DNA from: Pedobacter planticolens
Lineage (GTDB): Bacteria; Bacteroidota; Bacteroidia; Sphingobacteriales; Sphingobacteriaceae
Length of the DNA: 64,000 nucleotides
Assembly (NCBI RefSeq): GCF_014172375.1
Contig: NZ_WNXD01000001.1
Location: 1,612,001-1,676,000 of the forward strand
Direction of reading: 5' to 3'
The notes below the pieces were generated by a model, which was not told the DNA's origin, ran no database searches, and was given only the letters and a program-made list of their open reading frames with translations. Positions within the stretch are counted from its first letter, which is position 1, and every line of letters starts with the position of its first letter. Positions 45,361-55,689 of the stretch are shown in pieces. A program made the translations under genes and the position numbers.

Positions 45361-46803
45361 ATGAGTGAAAAGAACGAGCATTTTAAAGTACAGGTTAATA
45401 CTGAAATCGGGCGCCTACGTAAATTATTAATCCATAGTCCTGATAGTGGAATAGGCAAAGTAGTGCCTTCTAAAGCGCAAGACTGGCTTTTTGAAGACAT
45501 TGTGCATTTAGATACCATTCGCAAAGACGAGTACGATTATTACGTTAAATTGTTAATGTATTTCTTAGATCCTGATAAGATAAAAGGTAAACTGGCGGAT
45601 ATTGATTCAGAAAAAGCCGAAAGAAACTTCTTTAAGCCAGATAACAAAGATTTCCATGCTTCTGCCAATGTGATTGAACTACAGCAATTACTCGGAGAGG
45701 TTTTAGCAGATACAACCATCAGAAAAAAATTGGCAGCTTCGGTTTGTGCGATAGAAGGATGTACGTATAAATTGCAACTTCAATTAATTGATACCGATCC
45801 AAAAGAATTAGCAAAAACACTGATTTCTGGCTCATTACCTGATGGAAGAATGATCTTCTCTCCTATTCCGAATTTGATTTTTACGAGAGATGTTGGTACG
45901 ACGATCAACAATTTCATTCTATTAAATAAGCCTGCAAAAAAAGCAAGAGTACGCGAAAGTTTATTGATGCGTTACATTTTCTTCAACCATAACTTATTCG
46001 AAAATTACAGAGATAATATTTTGGAAATTCCTGATGGCGAACATCATTTTTTACGTCCGGGAGAAGAAATGGAGAACAGAACTACGTTAGAAGGTGGCGA
46101 TGTAATGATGATTAGCAAGAACCATGTACTTATTGGTTGTAGTGAACGTACTTCGCCTTATGGTGCAAATGAAGCTATGAAATTGTTGTTCGATAACAAT
46201 GTAGTAGAAAAAGTTACCGTAGTTCGTATTCCGAATAAACGAGATTTTATGCATTTGGATACTGTATTTACGCAGGTAAAAAGAAATACTTGGGTTTTAT
46301 TGCATTCTATTGCTAGTGTTGAGGAAAACAAGCAACAAAATCCGATTGACTTTTTAGTACAACCAGAACCAAAGGAACAGACAGAAATTATTCAGTTTTA
46401 TAAAGATAAAAGCGCTCCAAAGCATTATAAAAGTATGGAAGAGCTTTTTGAGGATATCAGTAAAAAAGACTTAAAAAGCACCGAGCCAACCAAATTTATT
46501 TATAGCGGTAGTGGTGTATTTCCTTATGATGCTCGTGAGCAATGGACAGATTCATGCAATTTATTAGCTATTAAAGAAGGTGTTGTGTTAGGTTATGATC
46601 GTAATGATAAAACGGTTGAGGCTTTTAAAAACAATGGATTTAACGTGGTAAATGTTAAAGATTTGATTAACGATTTAGAAAGTGGAAAAGTGAATGCTGA
46701 TGAATTAACAGATACCTTAATTTTGATGCCTTCGGCAGAATTATCCAGAGCTCGTGGCGGATTTCATTGTATGAGTTTTCCGATTTTGAGAGATGACATT
46801 TAG
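45361..46803 (+). CDS. Arginine deiminase family protein
   Basis: A 480-aa member of the guanidino-group modifying superfamily. The motifs TRDVGTTINNF and EGGDVMMI (near residue 243), a His in MHLDTVFT near residue 297 and a C-terminal Cys470 in GGFHCMSFP supply the Asp/Glu-His-Cys active-site set. This fits arginine deiminase (arginine to citrulline and ammonia). It is longer than the usual 400-420 residues, with an extra segment around residues 330-380. The ATG at 45361 is preferred over a TTG 42 bp upstream. It is followed on the same strand by CtlX, so citrulline or arginine turnover is likely. Confidence 0.88.
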   Translation: MSEKNEHFKVQVNTEIGRLRKLLIHSPDSGIGKVVPSKAQDWLFEDIVHLDTIRKDEYDYYVKLLMYFLDPDKIKGKLADIDSEKAERNFFKPDNKDFHASANVIELQQLLGEVLADTTIRKKLAASVCAIEGCTYKLQLQLIDTDPKELAKTLISGSLPDGRMIFSPIPNLIFTRDVGTTINNFILLNKPAKKARVRESLLMRYIFFNHNLFENYRDNILEIPDGEHHFLRPGEEMENRTTLEGGDVMMISKNHVLIGCSERTSPYGANEAMKLLFDNNVVEKVTVVRIPNKRDFMHLDTVFTQVKRNTWVLLHSIASVEENKQQNPIDFLVQPEPKEQTEIIQFYKDKSAPKHYKSMEELFEDISKKDLKSTEPTKFIYSGSGVFPYDAREQWTDSCNLLAIKEGVVLGYDRNDKTVEAFKNNGFNVVNVKDLINDLESGKVNADELTDTLILMPSAELSRARGGFHCMSFPILRDDI

Positions 46804-46826
46804 CAGAAAAGGGTTAATGGACAATG

Positions 46827-46856
46827 GTTGATAGACTATAGCCATGGTCTATCAAC
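46827..46856 (+). repeat. 10-bp-arm hairpin between the deiminase and ctlX genes
   Basis: A perfect inverted repeat GTTGATAGAC/GTCTATCAAC with a 10-nt loop lies between the two genes. A related GTTGATAGACAATAG stretch is present near 43055, so this is probably a dispersed repeat. It may also attenuate transcription into ctlX. Confidence 0.6.
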
Positions 46857-46882
46857 TATCGACCATAAACATTTAAAAAGAA

Positions 46883-47794
46883 ATGCAAACAACAAACCAT
46901 ATTTTAATGATCCGTCCGGTTGATTTTAAATTCAATGCACAAACGGCGGTCAATAATAAATTTCAACAAGCATCAGCACAGGGCGATGTACAAAATCAAG
47001 CCTTAAAAGAGTTTGATGGTTTTGTAGCGATGTTAAAATCAAATGGGGTTGATGTAACTGTAATTGATGATACTTTAAAACCAGAAACACCCGATTCTAT
47101 TTTTCCCAATAATTGGGTTTCTTTTCATGCAAATGGAGAAGTTATTTTGTATCCTATGTTTTCAGAAAACCGCCGACCTGAACGCAGAGAAGATATTTTA
47201 ACAACCATTGGAAATAATTTCACTATCAATAAAATCACCGATTTAAGTACTTACGAAGCACAAAATATCTTTTTAGAAGGTACGGGGAGTTTAGTTTTAG
47301 ATCGCGAGCATAAACTAGCTTATGCCTGTAAATCGGTAAGGATGGATGAAAAAGTGCTAGCCGATTTTTGCGATAAAACTGGTTATACCGCTATCGTTTT
47401 TAACGCAGTAGATTCCGAAGGTTTTCCTATTTACCACACCAATGTGATGATGTGCATTGGCGATACATTTGCAGTAATTTGTTTCGATTCAATTCCTAAT
47501 CAACAAGAAAAAGAAAACGTAAAACAGAGTTTAATTAGTACTGGTAAAGAAGTAATAGAAATTAGCTTCGATCAGATGAATCATTTTGCTGGCAATATGC
47601 TTCAAGTTCAAAACAAAAATAAAGAAAGCCTGTTAGTGATGTCAGAACAAGCTTATTTATCCTTAAAAAAAGAACAAATAACTACATTAGAAAAACATAG
47701 CAAATTGATTTACGCACCGTTATATACTATAGAAAAAAATGGTGGTGGAAGCGCAAGGTGTATGTTAGCAGAAATACATTTGCCGGTAAAGTAA
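46883..47794 (+). CDS. ctlX: CtlX-type citrulline/arginine amidinotransferase-fold hydrolase
   Basis: A 303-aa protein of the same guanidino-modifying superfamily. It resembles citrulline-utilisation hydrolase CtlX: DSIFPNNWVSFH near residue 74, a LEGTGSLVLD block, a MNHFAGNMLQV block near 235 with an active-site-type His, and Cys293 in GGGSARCMLAE. It lies 79 bp downstream of the arginine deiminase gene on the same strand. Together they suggest stepwise degradation of arginine or peptidyl citrulline. The exact substrate has not been derived here. Confidence 0.85.
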   Translation: MQTTNHILMIRPVDFKFNAQTAVNNKFQQASAQGDVQNQALKEFDGFVAMLKSNGVDVTVIDDTLKPETPDSIFPNNWVSFHANGEVILYPMFSENRRPERREDILTTIGNNFTINKITDLSTYEAQNIFLEGTGSLVLDREHKLAYACKSVRMDEKVLADFCDKTGYTAIVFNAVDSEGFPIYHTNVMMCIGDTFAVICFDSIPNQQEKENVKQSLISTGKEVIEISFDQMNHFAGNMLQVQNKNKESLLVMSEQAYLSLKKEQITTLEKHSKLIYAPLYTIEKNGGGSARCMLAEIHLPVK

Positions 47795-47895
47795 TTTGAG
47801 TTCCGTCATCTTGTCAAATTATTAAAAATTTATAAGTGTAGCGTTTTTGAAGAGTTAAACGTATAGCCTTATAAACCTAAACTAATTATTAAAAG

Positions 47896-48246
47896 ATGAA
47901 CCAGAAATTCACGGCTATTAAAACTTTTATCGCTCTTCTTATTATTGCTATTTTCTTGTTAAGTAGCTGCAAGAAAGATCAACTTACAGTTGACCAAGAA
48001 AAAATATTTTCACAAACAGATTTCAAAGCAAGTACGAACCCGTATGATTCAGGGTGGCAACTCACTTTAAAGCCAGATGGCGTTGCGGAGATATTACCTG
48101 GCGGAGATGTTTGGTGGCGAGGTACGTATAAAATTAGTGGCAGCTTGATCACAGTCAAAGCAGACAATGTTACCTACAAGTTCGAAATTCTATCTAAAAC
48201 AGAAATCAAAGATAAAACTTATGGCGTAGTGCTAAGATTGAAATAA
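47896..48246 (+). CDS. Small lipoprotein
   Basis: A 116-aa lipoprotein with a hydrophobic signal and lipobox LLSSC giving a lipidated Cys25. The mature part contains a GWQLTLKPDGVAEILPGGD stretch typical of small lipocalin-like Bacteroidota lipoproteins. Function is unknown; it sits alone between ctlX and the PhnA gene. Confidence 0.82.
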   Translation: MNQKFTAIKTFIALLIIAIFLLSSCKKDQLTVDQEKIFSQTDFKASTNPYDSGWQLTLKPDGVAEILPGGDVWWRGTYKISGSLITVKADNVTYKFEILSKTEIKDKTYGVVLRLK

Positions 48247-48312
48247 ATAGCTTTCCACTCATCAAATACCCTTTAAATTAATTTAGTATTTTCGCAGAAA
48301 ATCTAAATTCAA

Positions 48313-48891
48313 ATGTCTTTACTACAACAATTATTAACACGCTCTAATCATCAATGCGAATTATGCACTGCAACTACTAATTTGTCTGTGTATGAAGTTC
48401 CACCAACAAGTAATGCTAACGCAGATAATAGCATTCTAGTTTGTAAAACTTGTTTAGACCAAATTGAAAAAACAGAGCAAATTAATCCTGAGCATTGGAA
48501 AGTATTAACCGAAACCATGTGGTCGGAGTTTGCACCAGTACAAGTTGTAGCCTGGAGAATGTTGAGCAGATTAAGAAATGAAGGTTGGGCAGCAGACAGT
48601 CTAGATATTTTATATCTTGATGATGAAACATTGGAATTGGCTAAAAAAACTGGCGACCACGAGCAAGATGGAACTGTAGAGTTTCACCAAGATAGCAACG
48701 GCGCACGTTTATTGGAAGGTGATACCGTTGTTTTAATTAAAACTTTAGATGTTAAAGGTTCTACAATTAGCGCCAAATTAGGTACAGTTGTTAAAAATAT
48801 TCGTTTGGTACATGATAATACTGAGCAAATTGAAGGTAAAGTAGAAGGACAAACCATTGTCATTTTAACTAAATATTTGAGAAAAGGGTAG
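48313..48891 (+). CDS. PhnA/YjdM-family zinc-ribbon protein
   Basis: A 192-aa protein. An N-terminal zinc-ribbon has two Cys pairs (CELC near residue 16 and CKTC near residue 44). A C-terminal PhnA domain at about 115-192 reads LEGDTVVLIKTLDVKGS and VVKNIRLV. Despite its name, PhnA/YjdM is not established in phosphonate breakdown, and the role is unclear. It is probably transcribed alone. Confidence 0.9.
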   Translation: MSLLQQLLTRSNHQCELCTATTNLSVYEVPPTSNANADNSILVCKTCLDQIEKTEQINPEHWKVLTETMWSEFAPVQVVAWRMLSRLRNEGWAADSLDILYLDDETLELAKKTGDHEQDGTVEFHQDSNGARLLEGDTVVLIKTLDVKGSTISAKLGTVVKNIRLVHDNTEQIEGKVEGQTIVILTKYLRKG

Positions 48892-49341
48892 TTTAATTAG
48901 TTCGTCATTGCGAGGAGGAACGACGAAGCAATCTTTCCTGCTGATTTTGAAACCATAAAGAACACAAAGATTTTCTGTTCATATTGTCAGTCTGAGCTAG
49001 CTTGCACTGAGCATAGCCGAAGTGAAGACCTAAATTTAAAATAAATAAAAAGTCCTTCGACAAGCTCAGGATGACATTTTTTTTTATTTCTTCCATCATG
49101 CAAACCCCAAATAGAACCACTACCCTCGCCACTTAAACCTGATGGTAGTGAGCACGAAGCGTAGCGAGTAAAACGTACAGCAGGACAGAAATTCCCAATG
49201 AAAAACAGTTTCGGCTTTTCAAATGTTATTAACCAATTATATCCTTTTCGTAAAACTTTTAGTTATTATGTCGAATAATTTTAAACTACTTCATCAATTC
49301 TCAATTTAAAATTACATTTTTGCAAAAATTATTTGATATAA
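48892..49341. repeat. Gene-free gap with several REP-like elements
   Basis: A 450-bp gap. At 48903-48933 lies a CGTCATTGCGAGG...CGACGAAGCAATC element of a family widespread in bacteria. At about 48985-49076 lies an inverted pair of a GTCAGTCTGAGC-type half and CGACAAGCTCAGGATGAC, the latter identical over 23 bp to the segment inside the methyltransferase gene. Near 49120-49160 a CCACTACC/GGTAGTG inverted repeat is seen. No gene is supported. Confidence 0.7.
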
Positions 49342-50736
49342 ATGCAGAGTTACTCCGAATTTCTTGATCTAAGTGTTGGCTTTCCGCAAGAGGGTTACAG
49401 CGTTATAGACGATGAATTATATTTTCAGGATCTAAATTTAATGGAAATGATAGAAACATATGGTACGCCATTGCGTTTCACTTATTTACCAATGATTAGT
49501 AAGAAGATACAACAGGCTAAGTTGTTGTTTCAAACCGCTATTATCAAGAATAATTACCGTGGCGATTATAAATATTGCTACTGCACTAAAAGTTCTCACT
49601 TTAAGCATATTGTTGAAGAGGCTTTAAAAAACGGAATTCACTTAGAAACGTCGTCGGCATTTGATATGCCAATGATTGAAGCTTTGGAGAAAAAAGGTGC
49701 GTTAACTAAAGATATCACAGTCATTTGTAATGGTTTTAAAACCTATCAATACAAACAATATATCATTGATATGTTGCACGATGGCTATAAAAACATCATT
49801 CCAATTTTAGATAATAAGGAAGAATTTAACTTGTACGATGATGAAGTAGAAATGGATACGCCTTGTAATTTAGGGATCCGTATTGCTGCAGAGGAACAAC
49901 CAGATTCGCAATTCTATACTTCACGTTTAGGGGTTCGTATGGAAGATGTAATTGATTTTTACAACAATAAAATCGCTGCAAATCCTAATTTCAGAGTTAA
50001 ATTACTGCATTTCTTCATCAATTCTGGTATTACAGATTCACCGTATTATTGGAACGAGTTAGAGAAATATGTTACGCTTTATTGCAAGTTCAAAAAAATA
50101 AATCCAGAGTTAGATACTTTAGATATTGGTGGCGGAATGCCATTTAAAGATAGTTTAGTATTTGATTTCGATTACGAATACATGGTAAATGAAATCGTAA
50201 AACGGATTAAAGAAATTTGTGCTGAGCATGATGTTGTTGAACCAGATATTATTACCGAATTCGGAAAATACACTGTTGCAGAAGCATCGGGCATTTTATA
50301 CAAAGTATTAGGTCGTAAACAACAAAACGACCGTGAAAAATGGTTAATGTTAGATGGTTCTTTCATCACAAATTTACCAGATGTTTGGGCTTTGAATCAG
50401 AAATATATTCTATTGCCAATTAATAATTGGGATGCCGAATATGAGCGAGTAAACTTAGGTGGTATTACTTGCGATGGTCAGGATTATTACAACCAAGAAG
50501 CCCACATGAATAGTGTATTTATGCCAAAAACGCGTAAAGTACAATACCTTGGTTTCTTTAATACAGGCGCTTATCAAGAGGTTTTAAGTGGTTATGGTGG
50601 TATTCATCACTGTTTATTACCAAGTCCGAAGCATGTAATTATTCGTCGTAATAGAGATGAGACTTTCAATTTTGAGGTTTTTGGGGAAGAACAAAACAGT
50701 AAACAGGTATTAAAAATTCTGGGTTATACTTCTTAA
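49342..50736 (+). CDS. speA: Arginine decarboxylase (PLP-dependent, fold type III)
   Basis: A 464-aa enzyme converting arginine to agmatine for polyamine synthesis. It has the alanine-racemase-like barrel with the probable PLP lysine Lys83 (YCYCTKSSH), a glycine-rich DIGGGMPF phosphate-binding loop near residue 255 and a C-terminal beta domain. It is shorter than the 630-aa E. coli SpeA and matches the compact Bacteroidota version. A terminator follows. It lies near the arginine deiminase and ctlX genes, so arginine disposal genes cluster here. Confidence 0.88.
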   Translation: MQSYSEFLDLSVGFPQEGYSVIDDELYFQDLNLMEMIETYGTPLRFTYLPMISKKIQQAKLLFQTAIIKNNYRGDYKYCYCTKSSHFKHIVEEALKNGIHLETSSAFDMPMIEALEKKGALTKDITVICNGFKTYQYKQYIIDMLHDGYKNIIPILDNKEEFNLYDDEVEMDTPCNLGIRIAAEEQPDSQFYTSRLGVRMEDVIDFYNNKIAANPNFRVKLLHFFINSGITDSPYYWNELEKYVTLYCKFKKINPELDTLDIGGGMPFKDSLVFDFDYEYMVNEIVKRIKEICAEHDVVEPDIITEFGKYTVAEASGILYKVLGRKQQNDREKWLMLDGSFITNLPDVWALNQKYILLPINNWDAEYERVNLGGITCDGQDYYNQEAHMNSVFMPKTRKVQYLGFFNTGAYQEVLSGYGGIHHCLLPSPKHVIIRRNRDETFNFEVFGEEQNSKQVLKILGYTS

Positions 50737-50772
50737 GAGATTAAGGATAAAAGAGCAAAGAATAAAGATTTA

Positions 50773-50805
50773 AATCCTTTCCAATAAATTGGGAAGGATT
50801 TTTTT
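50773..50805 (+). terminator. Intrinsic terminator after speA
   Basis: The arms AATCCTTTCC and GGGAAGGATT with an 8-nt loop are followed by a T-run. It ends the speA transcript 37 bp after its stop. Confidence 0.85.
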
Positions 50806-50817
50806 ATATGCCCAACT

Positions 50818-50899
50818 CGTCATTCCCGTGAAAACGGGAATCGTAATGCGTTAAAAGGTTAACTTCATTAAGATTCCCAATCGAGTTGGGAATGACGAG
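50818..50899. repeat. Inverted pair of CGTCATTCCC elements
   Basis: A CGTCATTCCCG hairpin element ending CGGGAATCGTAATGC (50818-50849) faces an inverted GATTCCCAA...TTGGGAATGACGAG copy (50872-50899). Single copies of the same family lie at 22222-22254 and 31188-31220. Confidence 0.8.
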
Positions 50900-50977
50900 T
50901 ATGAATCAATATAAACTCAACTATTTTCTCTATCTTCAAATTCCCTATTTAAATTTACATCATAAACATTTACGCTT

Positions 50978-51691
50978 ATGCTTAAAGACGTTAACTTAAA
51001 TAAGGTTTTTGTAATTGACATCGAAACCGTTCCATTATACGAATATTTCGAGCAGATGCCTTTACAAATGCAATCCTTATGGGATAGCAAAACTCAATTT
51101 CTTCGAAAAGACGATAAAACTCCTGCAGATTTCTATGAAAGAGCGGGCATTTGGGCCGAATTTGGGAAAATCATCTGTATCAGCGTTGGTTTATTTCACA
51201 GCCAAAAAGGTAAACTACATTTCAGAGTAAACTCTTACTTTGGTGACAATGAAGTTGAAGTTTTAAATCAGTTTAACGCATTACTTTCAAAACAACCAAA
51301 AGACTTGGTTCTGTGTGCACATAATGGTAAAGAATTTGATTTCCCCTATTTATGCCGTAGAATGTTAGTGAACAGCATTTCAATTCCATTACAATTACAA
51401 ATTGCTGGAAAAAAACCTTGGGAAATTAACCACATTGATACTATGGAATTATGGAAGTTTGGCGATTATAAGAACTATACTTCCTTAAACTTATTGGCAG
51501 CAATTTTTAATATCCCTACACCAAAAGATGATATTGATGGAAGCATGGTAAAAGATGTGTATTACCAAGAAAAGGATTTACAACGCATTGTAACCTACTG
51601 TCAAAAAGATGTAATTACCACTGCACAAATTCTGTTACGTTTTAAAGGATTAGATGCAATTCCAGCAGAAAATATTACCTTAGTGAAGTAA
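50978..51691 (+). CDS. DnaQ-like 3'-5' exonuclease
   Basis: A 237-aa exonuclease of the DEDD/RNase H-like fold. Exo motifs are visible: VFVIDIETVP near residue 13, an AHNGKEFDFPYL block near residue 112 and YCQKDV near residue 211. It resembles the predicted PolB-associated exonuclease family and probably acts in DNA repair or RNA processing. The stop codon overlaps the start of the ABC ATPase gene by one base, so they are co-translated, though a shared function is unclear. Confidence 0.88.
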   Translation: MLKDVNLNKVFVIDIETVPLYEYFEQMPLQMQSLWDSKTQFLRKDDKTPADFYERAGIWAEFGKIICISVGLFHSQKGKLHFRVNSYFGDNEVEVLNQFNALLSKQPKDLVLCAHNGKEFDFPYLCRRMLVNSISIPLQLQIAGKKPWEINHIDTMELWKFGDYKNYTSLNLLAAIFNIPTPKDDIDGSMVKDVYYQEKDLQRIVTYCQKDVITTAQILLRFKGLDAIPAENITLVK

Positions 51692-53409
51692 TGTTAGAAG
51701 TAAAAGAACTCGCCATAGAATTTTATAACCGAGAAGAAAAAACTTGGTCTGAAGCTGTACACAAAGTCAGTTTTAAACTTGAAAAAGGTAAAGTTTTAGG
51801 CATTGTTGGCGAATCCGGCTCAGGGAAATCAGTTACTTCTTTTTCTATCATGCGTTTGCATGATTCTAAAAACACCAACATTACGGGCGAAATAGATTTT
51901 GATAATATCAGTTTATTGAATTTATCTGATAATGAAATCAGGAATTTTCGTGGCAATAAAATCTCCATGATTTTCCAAGAACCAATGACCTCTTTAAACC
52001 CTGTGTTTACTTGTGGTTATCAAGTTCAGGAAGCAATCATGTTGCACCAAAATGTAGATAAAGCAACGGCAAAAGCACAAACTATTGCACTTTTTAAAGA
52101 AGTGCAACTCCCCCGCCCTGAAAATATTTTCGAAAGTTATCCGCATCAATTATCTGGTGGACAAAAGCAACGGGTAATGATTGCAATGGCTTTAAGCTGT
52201 AATCCGGAACTATTAATTGCTGATGAACCGACTACTGCTTTAGATGTAACTGTTCAAAAGACCATTCTAGATTTGTTGCTTCGACTAAAAAATGAACGCA
52301 ACATGGGTTTGATTTTCATCTCCCATGATTTAGCCGTAATTAGCGAAATAGCCGACGAACTTTTAGTGATGTACAAAGGTGATATTGTAGAACAGGGCCC
52401 AGCGAAACAATTATTTAAAAACCCACAGCATCCCTATACAAAAGGGCTTTTAGCTTGTCGACCAGCTCCGCAAAGACGTTTAAAAAAACTGCCTATTGTT
52501 GCAGATTTTTTAAATGAAGATAAAAATGTAGCGGTAAGGCATTTGCTTGATATTAATAGCTACACTAACGAAGAAATTGAACAACGAAGACACGAATTAT
52601 ATACTCAAAAACCTTTATTGCAAGTGCAAAATTTGTGCACTTGGTATCCCATAAAAAAAGGATTATTTGGTAAAACTACTTCTTTTGTAAAAGCGGTTGA
52701 TGATATTACTTTTGATGTTTTTCCTGGAGAAACTTTAGGTTTGGTTGGCGAATCTGGTTGCGGTAAAACAACTTTAGGAAGAAGTATTTTGCGTTTAGTA
52801 GAACCTACTTCTGGTAAGATTATTTTTGATGGAACTGATTTAATCAAAGCTAGCAAAGCTGATTTAAGAAGAATGCGTAGAGATGTGCAAATCATTTTTC
52901 AAGATCCATATTCTTCACTCAATCCAAAAATTACGGTTGGTAATGCAATAATGGAACCTTTGCAAGTGCATAAAGTTTTTAACACAGATCAGGAACGAAA
53001 AGCGCATGTTTTACATTTATTAGAAAAGGTAAACTTAAATCCTGAACATTTTGATCGCTATCCGCATGAGTTTTCTGGCGGGCAACGCCAACGTATTGTA
53101 ATTGCTAGAGCATTAGCTTTACAGCCTAAATTTATCATTTGCGATGAATCTGTTTCTGCATTAGATGTTTCAGTTCAAGCACAGGTTTTAAATTTATTAA
53201 GAGAATTGCAACAAGAATTTGGTCTAACCTATATCTTCATTTCTCATGATTTAGCGGTTGTAAAACACATATCAGATCGAATGATTGTGATGAATAAAGG
53301 AAAAGTGGAAGAAGAAGGTTTTCCAGAAGTCATTTACAATTCTCCGAAAGCTGAGTATACTAAGAAATTAATTGAAGCAATTCCTGGTGCTGGTAGCATA
53401 GCTATTTAA
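51691..53409 (+). CDS. Fused double-ATPase peptide-type ABC transporter subunit
   Basis: A 572-aa protein with two ABC ATPase domains, equivalent to DppD and DppF joined. Walker A motifs GESGSGKS (near 45) and GESGCGKT (near 354) are each followed by a signature ([16 protein letters not shown]). A C-terminal oligopeptide/dipeptide ABC domain follows the first cassette. It energises uptake of peptides or related solutes; no permease or binding protein is adjacent. It starts within the stop of the exonuclease gene. Confidence 0.93.
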   Translation: MLEVKELAIEFYNREEKTWSEAVHKVSFKLEKGKVLGIVGESGSGKSVTSFSIMRLHDSKNTNITGEIDFDNISLLNLSDNEIRNFRGNKISMIFQEPMTSLNPVFTCGYQVQEAIMLHQNVDKATAKAQTIALFKEVQLPRPENIFESYPHQLSGGQKQRVMIAMALSCNPELLIADEPTTALDVTVQKTILDLLLRLKNERNMGLIFISHDLAVISEIADELLVMYKGDIVEQGPAKQLFKNPQHPYTKGLLACRPAPQRRLKKLPIVADFLNEDKNVAVRHLLDINSYTNEEIEQRRHELYTQKPLLQVQNLCTWYPIKKGLFGKTTSFVKAVDDITFDVFPGETLGLVGESGCGKTTLGRSILRLVEPTSGKIIFDGTDLIKASKADLRRMRRDVQIIFQDPYSSLNPKITVGNAIMEPLQVHKVFNTDQERKAHVLHLLEKVNLNPEHFDRYPHEFSGGQRQRIVIARALALQPKFIICDESVSALDVSVQAQVLNLLRELQQEFGLTYIFISHDLAVVKHISDRMIVMNKGKVEEEGFPEVIYNSPKAEYTKKLIEAIPGAGSIAI

Positions 53410-53544
53410 TACTCTTTAGCAATATATTTCTCCTAAATAAAAATCAAATTACAGTTCAATTCTGTTATAGAAACGTTATTTCTCATAAAAAATAACCCTT
53501 CGTAAACTTACAATTACTATCTTCGATAGTATACATCAATAGCT

Positions 53545-55686
53545 ATGGCAAAAAACAAAAATTCTCAATTCAAACTCGTTTTAACACAGATGATTAGTGA
53601 TATATTCGAGAAAAATAAAAATGTGGCACTTAACCACAAACAAGTTGCTGCCAAGCTAAATTTAAGTGATAAAGCTGCGGTTGATACTATTTTAGAAGTA
53701 TTAACAGAGCAAACGGAAAATGGATTATTCATACGCCCAGAACGTGGTAAATTCAAATTAAAAGACCAAAAAGTTTTTATAATTGGTAAGGTGGACATGA
53801 CTGCTGATGGTTCGGCTTTTATTGTACCAGATGATGAGTTTGAGAAAGATATTTTTGTAGCGCCACGCAAACTGCGCAATGCTTTACACGGAGATATTGT
53901 TAAGGTTCATGTTTTTGGTAAAAAAACGAGTGGACGTAGAAATGAAGGTGAAATTGTAGAGATTATAACCAGAGCAAAAACAGATTTCATTGGTGTTGCC
54001 AAGGTTTCTGAACGTTTTGCTTTTATTATACCAGACGATCGTAAAATGTTGCATGATATTTTTGTGCCATTGAGCGATTTAAATGGTGCTAAAAATGGTC
54101 AGAAAGTACAAGTTAGCATTACTGACTGGCCGGAAGGAGCAAAAAATCCGATAGGAAAAGTCATAAATGTTTTAGGTACGCAGGGCGAAAATGATACCGA
54201 GATGAATGCCATCTTGGCCCAATATGGTTTTCCTTTAAGTTTTCCTACCGAAGTTGAAAAAGAAGCCAACGCTATTCCAGAAACGGTAAGCGAAGCTGAA
54301 ATAAACGAAAAAGGAAGAAAAGATTTTAGAGAAACCGTCACTTTTACCATTGACCCTGCTGATGCAAAAGATTTCGATGATGCGATTTCCTTCAAAAAAC
54401 TACCTAACGGAAATTATGAAGTAGGCGTTCACATAGCTGATGTTTCTCATTATGTAAAACCTAATAGTGCACTAGATAAAGAGGCTTACGAACGTGCTAC
54501 ATCTGTTTATTTGGTGGATAGAGTGATACCAATGTTGCCAGAAAGACTAAGCAATGGCGTTTGTTCTTTGCGACCAAATGAAGATAAATTATGTTTTGCC
54601 GCTGTTTTTGAATTGGATAACGAGGCCAACATTAAAAGTGAATGGTTTGGCAGAACAACTATACATTCCGACCGACGTTTTAGCTATGAAGAAGCTCAAG
54701 AAGTGATCGAAACTAAAGCAGGAGATTACGCTGAGGAGATTTTAAAACTAAATGAACTTGCTTACATTTTACGCGATAGAAAATTTAAAAATGGTGCCAT
54801 TAGTTTTGAAAGTACAGAGGTTAAATTTAAACTCGATGAGCGTGGAAAACCGATTGGCGTTTATGTAAAAGAACGTAAAGATGCACACAAACTAATTGAA
54901 GACTTTATGTTATTGGCGAACAAAAAAGTAGCCGAATTCATTGCGAAAAAGGGCAATGGAAATAATAAATACACTTTCGTTTATCGTTCTCATGATTCTC
55001 CCAACCTAGAAAATTTGAACAATTTTGCAGCTTTTGCTTCTCGTTTTGGTTATAAAATCAATACCAAAACCGATAAAGACATTGCCAAATCTTTAAATTA
55101 TTTAATGGAGGATGTGGAAGGTAAAAAAGAACAGAATATGCTAACACAATTAGCCATTCGTTCTATGGCTAAAGCAATTTATACGACTAAAAAAACCAGT
55201 CATTATGGCTTAGCATTTGACCACTATACGCACTTTACTTCTCCTATTCGCCGTTATCCCGATGTAATGGTACATCGCCTATTAGCTTTGTATTTAGATG
55301 GTGGTCGCTCGGCAAATGCAGAAGAATATGAAACAGCAAGTTCTCATTCATCTGCCATGGAAAAACGTGCTTCTGATGCAGAAAGAGCCTCTATTAAATA
55401 TAAACAAGCCGAATATTTAGAAGATAATATTGGAAGTTTATATACTGGAATAATTTCTGGTGTTACCGAATGGGGAATGTATGTAGAAATATCAGAAAAC
55501 AAATGCGAAGGAATGATTCGTTTAAGAGATATAACTGATGATTTTTACGTTTGGGATGAGAAAAATTACTGCATTGTTGGTCAGCGTAAACATAAAAAAT
55601 ACCAATTGGGAGATGAAGTGCAAGTAAAAGTTAAAAAAGTAGATCTTTCTAAGCGTCAAATAGATTTTTCATTGATACAAGATTAA
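53545..55686 (+). CDS. rnr: Ribonuclease R
   Basis: A 713-aa processive 3'-5' exoribonuclease. An N-terminal winged-helix and cold-shock-type OB domains lead to the RNB catalytic domain with the aspartate cluster DPADAKDFDDAIS near residue 270. A C-terminal S1 domain lies near residues 625-710. Length and order match RNase R rather than RNase II. The stop is three bases before the next gene, which suggests an operon with the carboxypeptidase-regulatory-like protein and polyprenyl synthase. Confidence 0.96.
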   Translation: MAKNKNSQFKLVLTQMISDIFEKNKNVALNHKQVAAKLNLSDKAAVDTILEVLTEQTENGLFIRPERGKFKLKDQKVFIIGKVDMTADGSAFIVPDDEFEKDIFVAPRKLRNALHGDIVKVHVFGKKTSGRRNEGEIVEIITRAKTDFIGVAKVSERFAFIIPDDRKMLHDIFVPLSDLNGAKNGQKVQVSITDWPEGAKNPIGKVINVLGTQGENDTEMNAILAQYGFPLSFPTEVEKEANAIPETVSEAEINEKGRKDFRETVTFTIDPADAKDFDDAISFKKLPNGNYEVGVHIADVSHYVKPNSALDKEAYERATSVYLVDRVIPMLPERLSNGVCSLRPNEDKLCFAAVFELDNEANIKSEWFGRTTIHSDRRFSYEEAQEVIETKAGDYAEEILKLNELAYILRDRKFKNGAISFESTEVKFKLDERGKPIGVYVKERKDAHKLIEDFMLLANKKVAEFIAKKGNGNNKYTFVYRSHDSPNLENLNNFAAFASRFGYKINTKTDKDIAKSLNYLMEDVEGKKEQNMLTQLAIRSMAKAIYTTKKTSHYGLAFDHYTHFTSPIRRYPDVMVHRLLALYLDGGRSANAEEYETASSHSSAMEKRASDAERASIKYKQAEYLEDNIGSLYTGIISGVTEWGMYVEISENKCEGMIRLRDITDDFYVWDEKNYCIVGQRKHKKYQLGDEVQVKVKKVDLSKRQIDFSLIQD

Positions 55687-55689
55687 GCG

